Below are positions 1 through 11,611 of a DNA stretch of 64,000 bases, one piece after another (position 1 is the stretch's first letter; each line of letters begins with the position of its first letter). The stretch spans positions 704,985-768,984 of the forward strand of contig NW_003314285.1 in NCBI RefSeq assembly GCF_000143415.4. Direction: 5' to 3'. This DNA comes from Selaginella moellendorffii. Its lineage: Eukaryota; Streptophyta; Lycopodiopsida; Selaginellales; Selaginellaceae. The notes below the pieces were generated by a model. That model saw nothing but the letters and a program-made list of their open reading frames with translations, did no database searches and was not told the DNA's origin. The translations under genes were made by a program, and so were the position numbers.

Positions 1-1617
1 ATGGACGAGCCAACTTCGGGACTTGACGCTCGTGCTGCAGCCATTGTGATGAGAACTGTTCGTAACACTGTGGACACGGGAAGAACAGTGGTATGCACCA
101 TTCACCAGCCTAGCATCGACATATTTGAGTCTTTTGACGAGGTATATAAATATCATACATCTCTGATCTTGCGGGAGTTCATGGTTGGATTTCACAGCTA
201 TTATTGATGAAACGAGGTGGTCAAGTGATCTATGCAGGACCTCTCGGTAGACACTCCCACCATCTTATAGAATTCTTCCAGGTACGTTAATGAAACGCTG
301 GGTATCATATGTAATGATACATGTTTCGTGTTTTTCTCAGGCCGTGGAAGGTGTTCCAGCTATTGAAGATGGAAGTAACCCAGCAACCTGGATGCTCGGT
401 GTCACTGCTGAGGAGGTCGAAGTCAGACTTGGAATCGATTTCGCAAAGTACTACGAACAATCTTCTCTGTACAAGTAAGTCACCACTTCTCTTGATATGG
501 TTTTGATTCCAGCTTTATCACCAGGCAAAACGATGCTCTTGTGAAGAGACTGAGCAAGCCAATGCCAGACTCGAGCGACCTCCACTTTCCAACCAAATAC
601 TCTCAGTCATTCTATATCCAATGCAAGGCTTGCTTCTGGAAGCAATATCGTTCTTATTGGAAGAATCCTCATTACAACGTGGTTTGCTACTTCTTCACTG
701 CAATATGCGCTCTACTATTTGGAACGATCTTCTGGCGAGAAGGGAAAAATATGTAAGGAAATCTCTTTCACATTCCAAAGCTCACTAGAGTTCTTGTATG
801 ATCAGACGAACAGAGCAAGAGCTGTTTAACGTGTTGGGATCGATGTACGCTGCTTGCCTGTTTCTCGGAATTAACAACTCCACCGCAGCTCAACCTGTTG
901 TTGGTGTCGAGAGGACTGTATTCTATCGAGAACGGGCAGCAGGGATGTATTCAGCAATTCCATACGCTTTAGCACAGGTTTGTCACACATATTCAAACTA
1001 AGCTCGTGGTTTATGCAAAGTTACCGCAGGTAGCAATCGAGATTCCTTATGTCTTCATCCAAACTGCGATCTATCTTATCATAGTTTACTCCACAATCGC
1101 ATACGAGTGGTCGCCAGATAAATTCTTTTGGTTCTTCTTCTTCATGTATTCCACATTCTTATACTTCACCTTCCATGGGATGATGGTGGTGTCTTTCACG
1201 CGGAACTATCAGCTGGCAGCAGTGGTTTCATTTGCATTCTTTGGTTTTTGGAATCTCTTCTCGGGGTTTTTTATCCCGGGTCCAGTAAGTTGGCTGATTG
1301 CCTCCTGCTATAACTGAGTTTTCATCTCGTTTTTGTTGTTTGTGTAGAAAATCTCGATATGGTGGAGATGGTATTACTATGCTAACCCACTTGCGTGGAC
1401 GCTCAATGGTCTCATAACTTCACAACTCGGGGACAAACGAACAGTGATGGATGTTCCTGGCAAAGGCCAACAAATTGTGCGAGATTACATCAAGCACAGA
1501 TTTGGTTTCCATAATGATAGATTGGGCGAAGTTGCTGCTGTCCATATACTGTTTGTATTGGTGTTAGCGCTTACTTTCGCCTTTAGCATCAAATATTTTA
1601 ACTTTCAGAAGAGATAA
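1..1617 (+). CDS. PDR-type ABCG transporter, C-terminal half (5' end outside window)
   Basis: This is the 3' part of a full-size ABC transporter of the plant pleiotropic drug resistance (ABCG) family, a plasma-membrane exporter of lipids, hormones or secondary metabolites. The first codon is internal: it lies in the second nucleotide-binding domain just at Walker B ([13 protein letters not shown]), followed by the H-loop ([15 protein letters not shown]). Exons read as 1-141, 198-281, 341-474, 525-752, 806-977, 1030-1284 and 1348-1617, all with GT-AG borders and mostly 50-65 nt introns. After the NBD come the PDR linker ([10 protein letters not shown]), the second transmembrane domain ([26 protein letters not shown]) and the family C-terminus ([13 protein letters not shown], then a last membrane helix and NFQKR). 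The frame is open throughout, so the gene looks functional. The substrate cannot be told from the sequence. Confidence 0.95.
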
Positions 1618-2050
1618 TTACCAAAACTAAACCTTTGAAAGATAAACCTTTAACAGACGCACCTTAGAATATGGATATACAGGTTGCAATTTGACCTTCG
1701 TGTTCTTCTCGCCTGTGGCGATTCCATGCTTACATGTTGGCTCAAAAACAAAAATAGAAACTTGGTGTACAAAGGTGCTGCTCAAAAAAAAAGAAGGTAG
1801 TAAGAGGTGATTAGTTCATTCTTTATGCTCAAGCTAACAATATACGTAGTGATTTGACAACCTAGCAGAAACTAAAAAAGTAAAATGAACTAAATATATT
1901 AAATTACCTAGTATAAAATTTTATTTAATATAAATATTTAAAATCAAGGTCTAAAAGAAGAAATAATTTGCTGCACATTCCATGTAGCAACACTTAGTAC
2001 TGTTATTCTTATATAAATACAAAATTAATCTAAATGAATAACAACTGTTA

Positions 2051-2105
2051 GATGGTAGAATATCCTAGAATATTCAAATATATTCTAGGTATATCCACTA
2101 CCATC
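2051..2105. repeat. Imperfect hairpin of about 55 nt
   Basis: The outer arms GATGGTAG (2051-2058) and CTACCATC (2098-2105) are exact inverse complements, and the inner arms (CCTAGAATAT / ATATTCTAGG) also pair around a short loop. It may be a short MITE-like foldback; no target duplication was established. Confidence 0.6.
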
Positions 2106-2958
2106 TCCCTCCCTCTACGGGTTGTCTTAAGCAAATCAAAAATATTATCTTACAGTTGGTTCTAAAGGTTTGTTAAAATTAAAATTTTGATAATTATAAT
2201 TTTAATAATTTTATACTTATTATCATAAACAAATTATTATCTAACATTTTGACAAGATTAGTATTTTGAATTCACATGATATAGCATAAATAGTTACAAC
2301 CTGTCATAAGTTAACAAATAAATTAGAATTTGGACTGATAAAATATTTACAATATTAATTTGATTATTAAAGTTAACAAAAATTTATTAGGCAAAGAACT
2401 TTCTAAAGTTGGAATATGATAAATTGTTTAAAAATATTATAAATAATATTTTTAATAAAATGCATATAAAAATTTTAAATTACTCTGAACATGAAAAAAT
2501 ATTTTATGCAGTATAAATTTATTAAATCATAGATCTTTATTTACAAGACTATTATATAGTTACTTCTAGTTATTTATATTTTTCTTGTTACGTTTATTTA
2601 AATAGTCTTTATCTTACTAAATACTAATAATTTTTAATTTATTCACATAGAAAGAATATTATAATAGAAACAAAGCTTAATATTAATTTAATTTGGGAGA
2701 TAAATATATTCATAAGTAAAGTTTATAATTGTAATTTAGTTTTATACCTTGGTAAAACAACTTTATCAGTTACTCATACACACTATTTAGAAAACATTTG
2801 TTAATTATCAATATTATTTTCTATAAAATATATCTATAATTTTTTTTATGAAACTAAATTTTAAATTATGATTTTTTGTTCAACAAACAATAAGAAAATT
2901 TAATTAATAAATATTTATTTAGGAAAAATATAAATTTTAAATACATATTGTAAGATCC

Positions 2959-2985
<27 letters not shown>
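2959..2985. repeat. (TA)n microsatellite
   Basis: About 13 uninterrupted AT dinucleotides within AT-rich intergenic DNA. Confidence 0.9.
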
Positions 2986-2989
<4 letters not shown>

Positions 2990-3329
2990 CACTATTGTTA
3001 GAATAGTGTGATTTGGTAGCTATTGGATTGGAACCACTCACTCCTGTATATAAGTTAAAATTTTGGGTTATTAAATTTGTATATTTTTATATTCATGGAT
3101 GAACTATTCTTGAGAACTAGTAACACCAAATTTTTGTTAGTAAATACATTTTAATTATTGATTTAGTTTCTTGTCCTCCAGTGACTATTAGAGAATTTGT
3201 CATACTAACATTTGGCATTAAATAGTACTTGCTTCATAAGATTTAAGGAATAAGTTAAGATGAAAAATCATTTGTCCTCTTTCAACTGTCTTCTTATCAA
3301 TGCTAATCTTTACTCAATATATAAAATGT

Positions 3330-5190
3330 TTACAATAACTTAAAACTAAGTCTGTATTGGTAATGAACCTTTGCCATCCATGCCCATAGTATATACTTCT
3401 TGAATCTGCTGTTTTTCCAGAGGCTAAGATCAACGACTGTGGCATTTGCCTCTACAACAAAACAAAACAGCCAATCATGGAGTAGAGAGCTGGAGTTCCA
3501 TGAGGAGCAAATTCTTGACATCATTCATGCACTCCCCGGTCTTTTATTTTTGACGATTTACCAAGGGCAATTTACCAATTGTAGCATTTGAAGAATGTCT
3601 TTTTCTGGCTCTAAGTACCCGACCTCACCACTTCCGACCTTTGTGCCTGTGCACGTCGTGCTTGAACATATGCACTGTGTGCTTCAGCACACTTGTTATC
3701 CCACCAGGAGCTGGTTGGTAGACTTTTTCCTCTGTACCACTGCGGCTGCCGATGCGAGGGCATGAGTATGCTCGCTGTTCCGGGCGAGTAAAAGATGTCA
3801 GCAATTCCCAGTGTGCATGAAGAATTCTGTGAAAGGCTTGAAGTTGGCCAGAGTCCCACTTTCCGATTAACGGTTCACATTGCATATGGTAGTTCTTTTT
3901 GTGTGTTGTGTGGGAAAGAGGCATTTTGAGTGCAATTACACGGTGGTTCGACTTTGCTTGCTAGTCTGTGTCATCTATTACAGCGGCTGTTCTTTCTGGG
4001 CACAAAATGTAGTCCACCGTGCTGCTGCTCCCCTGTGAGCGGAGGATTCACAAGTAAATCCTGGTTCCATTGAGAATAAGTAGATTGATCGTTTAGTTTC
4101 TGTGCATAGAGCCGATCCCGTTGTGTGGCCCTGTCCATCACTTGGAGGCAATCGTCCTGAAGGTAAGCTAGGCCAATGGGAAATCACCCATGACTACAAG
4201 ATAAGCATAGAACTATAGACTAGTCTCCATTGTGTTTTGGCACAAAGAGAACTACCTTTTGGGAGACACTCTTGCTGTTTAAGCAATGAGCGACTGCCCA
4301 CTAGAGTTTGTGGAGACCTAAGAGTTCTGGGATTTCTCCAACCGTTGAAGTGAGTATGTGAATGACAAAATGGAGAGGGTGGCCCAGTCGCCACTTTCTT
4401 GCCATTGGCATCAAGCTAGACAATCATATCTTGGCAACCAGTTTTTCTTGCTACTTTCCTCCAACCTGGGTACATGCTCAGGCAACATCATTTGGCAATC
4501 TAGCAAGTGCAACCCAGCCCTTATACCTGTGCTCCATATTAAGCTGATGACTGCTGCTGGAACTTCACGCTCTTTCTTCCTAAGAATAACGCCCTCCTGG
4601 CAATGAAAGAACTACGGAGACGTCTCTCAAGCTTCAATTTCTTGTGGAGAAAGAGGAGCATGAAAATGTGGATCCAGATACCATATATTGCAGCTCTCGT
4701 CACAGTCGTACAAATGGATCAATGCCTCTCACAGTTAGTCATGGTAATAAGGTCTTCAAGGTCCAACTGACTAACAGGATGTTTCAAGCGGGGTTGGCAT
4801 TTTTGAGATAATTACAACGACCTCCAGCAGCAAAAGTGATAATCTCATCGGAGATTTGACATGTTCGAGGCGTTTGGTGTATTTCTGAACAAAGCCAAAG
4901 AAAATCAGCCCAGTCATCCCTCATATGATCCTCTGCAGCACCCATGAGAGTGGAACAACAGTGGTATTGATCCCCCACTAATTTTGCCCCATAAAATAAG
5001 TTATAATTTTGATATTGGGTCAAATACCTGTTGGCCTTATACTTATCAACTTATAAGTGGTCCTGATCAGTTTTTTGAAACTTATCTCCCTGAAGGGAAT
5101 AGTTTGCATTCGAATGACAATGGAATCAATTTGTGACCTTAAATTATATGATAAAAATTATTTACCAAAAAAAAGTAATATGGGAAAGTA
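3330..5190. other. Unassigned moderate-GC segment
   Basis: Base composition rises compared with the DNA before it, and several short overlapping reading frames of 60-100 codons occur on both strands (for example minus 3625-3924 and 4784-5023). None resembles a family I recognise and no convincing exon chain can be built. It could be an old mobile-element or gene relic. Confidence 0.35.
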
Positions 5191-6084
5191 CTAACTGCTA
5201 TTTGCAAATAAAATCAAGCGGAAGAAAAAGTCCCCACCAGTTCCTTCTCGCACGGTGAAGGAAGGCCGTGTGGCCTTTGTGTTGGAAGATGAACGAACCT
5301 TCCGACCACGCAGCCAGCAAATCGTTATAAAATTTGAAGTAAACCAAGAACGAGGGCGTTGCTTGGATTTGGAGTCGGATTGAACTTGTGGAAAAGCAAT
5401 CTGGCAAACCAGAGAGCTGGGTCTACATCTGCTGAGACATAGTAGTTCGTCAAGTGGATTGAACGAAAATAGCTCAGATGCCTTGGGTTGTGGCTGTGGA
5501 CCCACGGCTCTCGTAGAACTTTGTATCCAAAGAGCTTGGTCCATTCTGCTCCATTCATAGTAGCAGCAGCATGTGCAAGCCATTCCTCGGGAGTAGGCAT
5601 CTCAGGCTGGATGGTTGTGTTGCTCGTCATGGATTTGTTTTCCATGGACATTGGGCGTGAGCGGTGATGGGGTGATCTGGAGTGATTGGAGGCAAGCGGG
5701 AGCGCGAGTTAGAGTGACGGTGTGATCCCAGAGGTGACCTCGAGCCATGACGGCGAAATTCCATGAGGTATGGTCTTGAGTGGCATGTAAGCGCCCTTCC
5801 TCGATATGGCATGTAGTGCTGGTGTTCTCTCCCACGTTGTTGCGCAGTTTTGGAGTACTGCACTTGCGCTGGGATGCTTGCATTGGTGACATTAATTGAG
5901 ATGGGAAGGCGTGCAGGACTGTTTGCACATGAGACGGATTGGGCAGCACGGTGGCACCACGCTGGGAGATTGTGCTGATGGAAGAGGCACTATTGTGGTG
6001 AATTGAAAGAAAAAGAAAAAGGAAAAAGGAAGAGGCGCATCTTGGCAACTTGCCGCAGCATTCCAGATCGCGGGAGAAGATCAA
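5191..6084 (-). other. Possible hypothetical gene or relic, minus strand
   Basis: Overlapping minus-strand frames (5602-6084, 5325-5651, 5191-5583, 5198-5407) give plausible protein-like sequence, notably 5325-5651 with PTPEEWLAHAAATMNGAEW near its start. The frames change phase along the segment, so this is either a spliced gene or a frameshifted relic. No known domain, signal peptide or membrane segment is recognised. I would not assign a function. Confidence 0.25.
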
Positions 6085-6099
6085 TAACGCACTCGTAGC

Positions 6100-7647
6100 G
6101 ATCTCCTGTCCAGTCCATTTCTACGGAGCCGTGACGACACCATCGAGCAGCAACCCGGCATCGCTACAAGCCGATAGGACGCTCTTGAAAGTCACGTGGT
6201 CCATGGATCTGGATCGCGCTAAACAGCTCCACTGCTTCTCCGACCTTGTCCGGATTCCTCTCAAAAAGTGCTCTCGCGGTGGAGAGCCTTCCATAGAGGC
6301 TCACCAGTGCAGTGGCGAGGAACGCATCTGGCTCCACTCCAGCGGCAACTATATCATAGTGGATGATCCTGCCGAGCTCAAACCAGTGGAGCGTTGTGCA
6401 CGCGTCGATGGCGGTCGAGAACGTGACCTCGTTGGGAGTGGGGAGTTATCCCTTCCAAATTCATGGACTTGAATTGCTGGAGAGCCTCCGCCGGATTTCC
6501 AAGCTGTGCGAATGCTGCCATCATCGAGTTCCAAGTCACAAGGTTTCGCTGCGGCATCTTATCGAAGACGAAGAAGCGAGCGTCCTCCACGGCAAAGCAG
6601 TACCGTCCAGGTGACCACAGTTCTCTCCGGAATCATCGTGAAAAGCAAGCTCGAGTAGGAGGCATCGCTGAGTTGGGCGCGGCTGAGTTGGTCAGCTATG
6701 CTGCGGCATCCTTGCGAAGGCGCTATCAGCGAGATCCATTCGTCCAGCCTTGGCATAAGCTCCTAGCATGATGTTTCCAGAGACTATGTCTCGTCCTGGC
6801 GGCATGCTCGCAAACAAGCTCTCGGCGTCTTTGAGCTGCTTGGAAGCCACGTTCCATGAAACTATATCTCGCTCCAGCACGAGCTCAAACATCTTTGCTA
6901 CGTTTCCAGCTTTAGCTAGAGCCTGCGTTGCCGAGTTCCACGATTCGGCAGTTCTTCCAGGGATTTTGTCGAAAAGACTGCTACATTGACGTGAATTCCC
7001 ACACCGGGCATATGCCGAGATCATTAAGTTCCAGGTGATGGTGCTTCGATCTGGCATGTTTTCGAAGTATACGTTTGCGTTACCAGTGTTACCACTGTAT
7101 ACGTAGCCTGATCTTATGGTTGTCCAGGTCAGAACGTTGTAGAACGGCATTCTTTGCAGCAAAAGTTTTACGTCCTCAAGTTCTTCATTTTGCGTAAGCG
7201 CTGACAACATTGCATTCCATGCTGCCACGTCTCGGTTCTTTGTAGCATGAAAGATTTGTTTTGCATCACTGGTATTTCCCTATTTCCCGTATGTTATCAT
7301 CATAGTTGTGGAAGAAGGAAGGCTGCTTTCGGGGAGAAGATCAAACAAGCCCCTAGCCTCCTCCTTTCACTGCGATCGTGGTGCTCTAAGTTACCAGCGC
7401 GTGCTGAGCCATCTTTCTGAAGATTATATCCGGCAAGTTTTAGCTGTGAATGTAAGCCGCTAGTAGATAGTTCCAGCTGCTGTGCAATCGAATCGAAGGC
7501 CAGTGTGGCAGCCCCGCAGCTTCCATACATTTGGACGAGGAGGTTGCCCATGTAAGTCTCCGGATGGAAGTCATGAGTCTTGAGCTTCTCCTGACCTTTC
7601 CTGTCTCTGAGTAGCGCCTTTGTTCTGCTGCAGGAGGCCCTCTCCAT
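6100..7647 (-). pseudogene. Decayed PLS-type PPR gene
   Basis: The minus strand carries pentatricopeptide repeats broken over several frames. The N-terminal part (7300-7647) has the usual ETYMGNLLVQMYGSCG start. The middle frame (6692-7228) has successive repeats with VLTWTTI, STITWNLMISAYARCG and DIVSWNV cores. Further repeats continue in other frames at 6559-6756 (RTVVTWTVLL) and 6378-6590 (MPQRNLVTWNSMMAAFAQLG), and repeat-like sequence (DAFLATALVSLYG) is readable down to about 6100. At least three phase changes and missing repeat segments make it non-coding. Intact PPR proteins of this type bind organellar RNA. It is oriented opposite to the intact PPR gene at 11.6 kb. Confidence 0.8.
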
Positions 7648-7749
7648 TAGAAACCATCATTCAGGGCACAAAATTTTCACTATAGTTAACAAATTATTGA
7701 TGTACAAAACTAACTCAATTATGGCTTTTGCCACAATAGCAACATTGAT

Positions 7750-8627
7750 TCAGCAGCATAAATCTGTGTTTTCAACTACAAGTCGAGTAGGAAATATACA
7801 ATCAGGTTGTGGCTGGCAATAGATATTTGTGAACCAGAAACCTCTACCTAGACTGTCTAGAAGCACCAAATTCCCATCCATTTGGAGTGTGAGCTTGCAT
7901 GTACTCCTTCCACCAGTGCTGCTAGACCACAAAACCTTCCACTTCATTGCAGCCAACACCATGTTACAATCCTGCTCCAGTGAGAATTCATACTCTGAAA
8001 CAAGCTTCTCCCCAGCATACACAGCAGAACCCCTTGCTCCCAGCTCTCCACTGACTATGCACGAACCAAAAACGTTACAATCTTGTTGGTATTCAGGAAA
8101 TATAGCTGGATCAAACGTGTCTTGACCACTACGATCGTCTTGATCACTTTTACCAGCAATATGTTTGTGGAGAGTAGAATTTCTAAGAAAATTTAAAGGT
8201 AGACCACGAATATCACCGAATAATCCATGCCTATTGTACCGAGAGCAGCTGCTATATGCCATGTGAAGATGAGCCTCAGTTGCAACTCGTGAGACCAGAT
8301 AAATAAAGGCACTTTGTAGCATCAAGCCATATACCTTTCATTGGAGATGGGCGAAGGCTGCAGCTACCATCATTCTCTTGAGTGTACAAAATAAGCTTTG
8401 AGAAACAATAAAATTTACGATCTTCGTCTATCAGGAGAATCTTTATCCATGTTCTACGAAAGTGATATGTCTGTGGATTTATGTCCGTATGTATCTGCTA
8501 AAAAAATTACTGTCTGCATTGTGTTTATTTGCTCTGAGTCTAGGAAGTATGGGCGAGACCTTTCAGTGAAAGTAACGCAGAAGCACGGGATGCATTGCAA
8601 GAGCAAAACTAAAAGCCTGAACAACAT
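7750..8627 (-). pseudogene. Frameshifted lectin-like gene (tandem copy of the 8797-9738 gene)
   Basis: This is a broken paralogue of the next gene upstream. The N-terminal signal/anchor segment (from ATG at 8627; FTERSRPYF) is in one frame, a middle block (WIKILLIDEDRKFYCFSKL, NDGSCSLRPSPM) is in a second, and the lectin-like C-terminal two thirds (7750-8325) is in a third. The first frame runs into a TAG near 8455 where the intact copy continues with a conserved RTW; the second is lost near 8325. Two small indels therefore separate it from the intact copy. The C-terminal part still reads well (LEQDCNMVLAAMKWKVLWSS, LQMDGNLVLLDS), so the lesions may be recent. Confidence 0.8.
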
Positions 8628-8796
8628 ACCTTCGGGCAAATCATGTGTAAAGTTAAATGTGTTTAAAAGACACTTCGGATTTTGTCTTCCTCGTTGACAT
8701 GATGTAAATGCCAAAGCAAGGAAAGAAAATCAAATACTTTACTTTAGGTTTGACATTTTGGAAATTGATTTGTTTTTATTAATGGACTTAAAAAAC

Positions 8797-9738
8797 TTAA
8801 GGCCTTTGCCACAGGAGTTGCATTGATTCTGCAGCATACAGAGACAAATGCCCGGTATTTTCAACTACAAGTTGAGTTAGAAAGATACAGTTGGGTTGTG
8901 GCTGGCAATAAATGTTTGTGAACCAGAAACCTTCATCTAGACTATCTAAAAGCACCAAATGCCCATCCATTTGTAGCGTGAGCTTGCATCCACTCTTCCC
9001 ACCCGTATTGCTCGACCACAAAACCTTCCACTTCATTGCAGACAGCACCATGTTGCAATCTTGCTCCAGCGTGAATTCGTAGTGGCCATTACCTGAAACA
9101 AGCTTCTCTCCAGCATAGAGGATGGATCCTTTTGCTCCTAGCTCTCCACTGGCCATGCACGAAACATAAACGTTACAGTCTTCGTTGTAACCAAGATATA
9201 AATCTGGATCAAAGTATGCCTCACTGCTACCAACTAGATGATTTTCAGTAGTAAAATTATGCATAGAGTTTAAAGGTGGGATAGGAAAATGGTACCACAA
9301 GGAATACTCTATGGCAACCACGCTCGATGTCGCAGATATATGACCATATTTGTAGATTTGGGCCTCCCTAACAATTTGCGAGGCCAGATAGTCGAAGGCT
9401 GGTCGTAGAGTTAACCCAGACACCATCATTGGGGATGGGCGAAGGCTGCAGCTACCATCAGACTCCCTTGTTAGCAAAGTAAGTTTTGAGAAACAATGGA
9501 GCCTACGATTCACGTCTATGCTGAAAATCCTTTTCCATGTTCTTGGAAAATAGTGTGCCTCTGGACGAACATCTTCATCAATGTGCTGGCGAATACGTGC
9601 TTCCAAGCTGTTTACTTGCTGTAGATCTGTCATGAAGTATGGACGGCTTCGTTCGAGAAAAATGACACATGTGACGCAAATGACGCATTGCCAAAGCAAC
9701 GCTAACACCCTCAACATCAACATCTCTTTCGCTAACAT
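8797..9738 (-). CDS. Secreted/membrane-anchored bulb-type-lectin-like protein
   Basis: The ORF is single-exon. I take the ATG at 9738 because a hydrophobic signal or anchor segment (LRVLALLWQCVICVTCVIF) follows; the frame stays open further upstream but has no ATG there. The C-terminal third contains degenerate repeats of the B-lectin (monocot mannose-binding) QxDxNxVxY motif: EQDCNMVLS, QMDGHLVLL and a weaker third, each followed by a Trp-containing beta-strand (VLWSSNTGG, GFWFTNIYC). The Gln/Asn/Tyr positions are partly replaced, so mannose binding is uncertain. The region before it (LRPAFDYLASQIVREAQI and a Cys-containing YNEDCNVYVSC block) is not a domain I know but aligns with the AT-rich genes at 25.6 and 29.4 kb. 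A frameshifted tandem copy lies immediately downstream. Base composition is ordinary here, unlike the AT-rich relatives. Confidence 0.7.
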   Translation of the reverse strand: MLAKEMLMLRVLALLWQCVICVTCVIFLERSRPYFMTDLQQVNSLEARIRQHIDEDVRPEAHYFPRTWKRIFSIDVNRRLHCFSKLTLLTRESDGSCSLRPSPMMVSGLTLRPAFDYLASQIVREAQIYKYGHISATSSVVAIEYSLWYHFPIPPLNSMHNFTTENHLVGSSEAYFDPDLYLGYNEDCNVYVSCMASGELGAKGSILYAGEKLVSGNGHYEFTLEQDCNMVLSAMKWKVLWSSNTGGKSGCKLTLQMDGHLVLLDSLDEGFWFTNIYCQPQPNCIFLTQLVVENTGHLSLYAAESMQLLWQRP

Positions 9739-10076
9739 ATGAGATTTGAGGCTATATAACAACACGAGGCCCACCTTGTTCTTGTCTTCTTGTTGTGACT
9801 TTGTGCTTCTTCTTTTGTCAATAATCAAACTCGTTGTCGGTTAGACGAGACCCAGCAAGAAATGCAACGAGCTCTTTTGCTATTTTAAAATTTCCAGAGT
9901 ATGCTATCCATGGCTCGACAAGTGGCATGACCATGCCAATCTCGTGGCGTTCCGTTGGAGCGCAGCTGATATGTTTTATCTTCGCAGATGGCTACCTGTG
10001 TTTCCACCGACCAGAGTGAGCGATTATTTGTAGTCTCCGCAACTCCAAAGAGTCAGTCCACTGCTAAAGGTGAGAA

Positions 10077-11546
10077 ATGTCCGCTTTATCTTGCAATTTT
10101 AGCTCTCTCCATTATTCGATCATGCTCTCCAGATCTCCAGCACCGCTTTCGGGCGATTCCAATCGAAGCAGGAAAAAGATGAGAAGCAGCATTGTCGCCG
10201 CCGCTCCTGCCGCTGAAGACAGGATCACAAAAGCGGCTCCGTTGACCAAGCTCGACCTCGTCGACTACCTCGCCTCTGGTTGCAAGCCCAAATCACGCTG
10301 GAGAATCGGCACCGAGCACGAGAAGTTTGGATTCGATAAGAGCACGCTCAAGCCACTTGACTACCCCCAAATCTCTCAGCTATTCGAAGGACTCTGTGAA
10401 AGATTTAACTGGCAAAAAGAGATGGAGGGTGACAAGGTCACAGGTCTTAAGAAGGATGGACAGAGTATTTCCTTGGAACCTGGTGGTCAGCTGGAACTCA
10501 GTGGTGCTCCCCTCGAAACTCTCCACGCGACTTGTGCCGAGCTCAGCTCTCACCTCTACGAGGTGAAGGCCGTGAGTGAAGAAATGGGCGTGGGATTCTT
10601 TGGGATGGGCTTCCATCCAAAGTGGCCAGTTGAAGTATTCGACATGATGCCAAAGGGGAGGTTTCAGATCATGAGGAACTACTTGCCCAAAGTTGGGAAG
10701 TTTGGCCTTGACACCATGTTCCGGACGTGCACTGTCCAGGTAAATCTCGACTTTTCATCCGAGGAGGACATGGTTAAAAAGTTTAGAGTTAGCCTAGCCT
10801 TGCAACCGGTTGTCACGGCGATCTTTGCAAACTCGCCATTCACAGAGGGCGCACCGAATGGCTACTTAAGTTACCGGAGTTTGACGTACACGGACATGGA
10901 CGGGGACAGGACCGGTGATCTTCCATTCGTTTTCGAAGACGGGTTTTCTTTCGAGAGGTACGTTGACTACGCTCTTGAAGTGCCCATGGTGTTCGTCTAC
11001 AGGGACGGAAAGCACGTAGATTGTACTGGCCGATCTTTCAAAGACTTTCTCCTTGGGAGGCTACCCGAGCTTCCGGGAGAACTCCCAACGCTCAGCGACT
11101 GGGAGAATCACATCAACACCATCTATCCCGAGGTCCGGCTCAAGAAATACTTGGAGATGAGAGGGGCCGACGAGGGGCCGTGGAAGAGGCTGTGTGCTTT
11201 GCCGGCTTTGTGGGTGGGACTCTTATACGACGAAGAAGCTCTGGAGAGTGCTTATCAGTTGATCGAGGATTGGAGTCGGGCCGAGCGAGCGATGCTGAGG
11301 CGCGAAGCTCCAAAGCTGGGATTGAAGACACGGTTTAGGAACGGGACTTTGAAGGACGTAGCACAAGAAGTGTTGGAGCTGGCAAAGGAGGGACTGGAAA
11401 GAAGGGGTTACAATGAGGTGAAGTTTCTGGAAGGTGTTGCTGAGATTGTGGAAACGGGAGTGACTCCAGCGGAGAGGCTGCTAGAGTTGTACAATGGTAA
11501 GTGGAACAAGTGTGTGGATCCAATGTTCCACGCGCTAGAGTATTAA
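10077..11546 (+). CDS. GSH1: Glutamate-cysteine ligase, plastid-type
   Basis: This enzyme makes gamma-glutamylcysteine, the first and rate-limiting step of glutathione synthesis. The 489-residue product has a Ser/Arg-rich N-terminus typical of a plastid transit peptide (about residues 1-45) followed by the plant GCL family core: [66 protein letters not shown] and [20 protein letters not shown]. Cysteines in TCAEL (about residue 152) and RLCALPA sit where plant GCLs form the regulatory disulfide, so redox control is likely conserved. Gene ends with a family-typical MFHALEY. It is intact and has no intron, whereas the Arabidopsis gene is split into many exons. It is divergent from the lectin-like gene, with about 340 bp between their start codons. 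Confidence 0.96.
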   Translation: MSALSCNFSSLHYSIMLSRSPAPLSGDSNRSRKKMRSSIVAAAPAAEDRITKAAPLTKLDLVDYLASGCKPKSRWRIGTEHEKFGFDKSTLKPLDYPQISQLFEGLCERFNWQKEMEGDKVTGLKKDGQSISLEPGGQLELSGAPLETLHATCAELSSHLYEVKAVSEEMGVGFFGMGFHPKWPVEVFDMMPKGRFQIMRNYLPKVGKFGLDTMFRTCTVQVNLDFSSEEDMVKKFRVSLALQPVVTAIFANSPFTEGAPNGYLSYRSLTYTDMDGDRTGDLPFVFEDGFSFERYVDYALEVPMVFVYRDGKHVDCTGRSFKDFLLGRLPELPGELPTLSDWENHINTIYPEVRLKKYLEMRGADEGPWKRLCALPALWVGLLYDEEALESAYQLIEDWSRAERAMLRREAPKLGLKTRFRNGTLKDVAQEVLELAKEGLERRGYNEVKFLEGVAEIVETGVTPAERLLELYNGKWNKCVDPMFHALEY

Positions 11547-11611
11547 ACAAAGCTTACAAAGCCATAGCTCTTTCCTCTCCTTGTAAAGTTTGAGAGTTTC
11601 CACAAACTGGA

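Larger units (their letters stand above)
1618..3329. other. AT-rich intergenic DNA
   Basis: No coding region is supported. The stretch after the transporter stop is strongly A/T-rich, contains a hairpin (2051-2105) and a (TA)n run (2959-2985), and shows no recognisable protein remnant on either strand. Confidence 0.6.

Noticed and set aside
6050-6989. Plus-strand ORFs of 70-140 codons
   Set aside because: They are antisense to the PPR pseudogene and show no family features.
9834-10076. Short ORFs before GSH1 as a separate gene or extra exon
   Set aside because: The GSH1 ATG at 10077 already gives a complete transit peptide and enzyme; the short frames most likely lie in the leader or promoter, though a spliced 5' UTR cannot be excluded.
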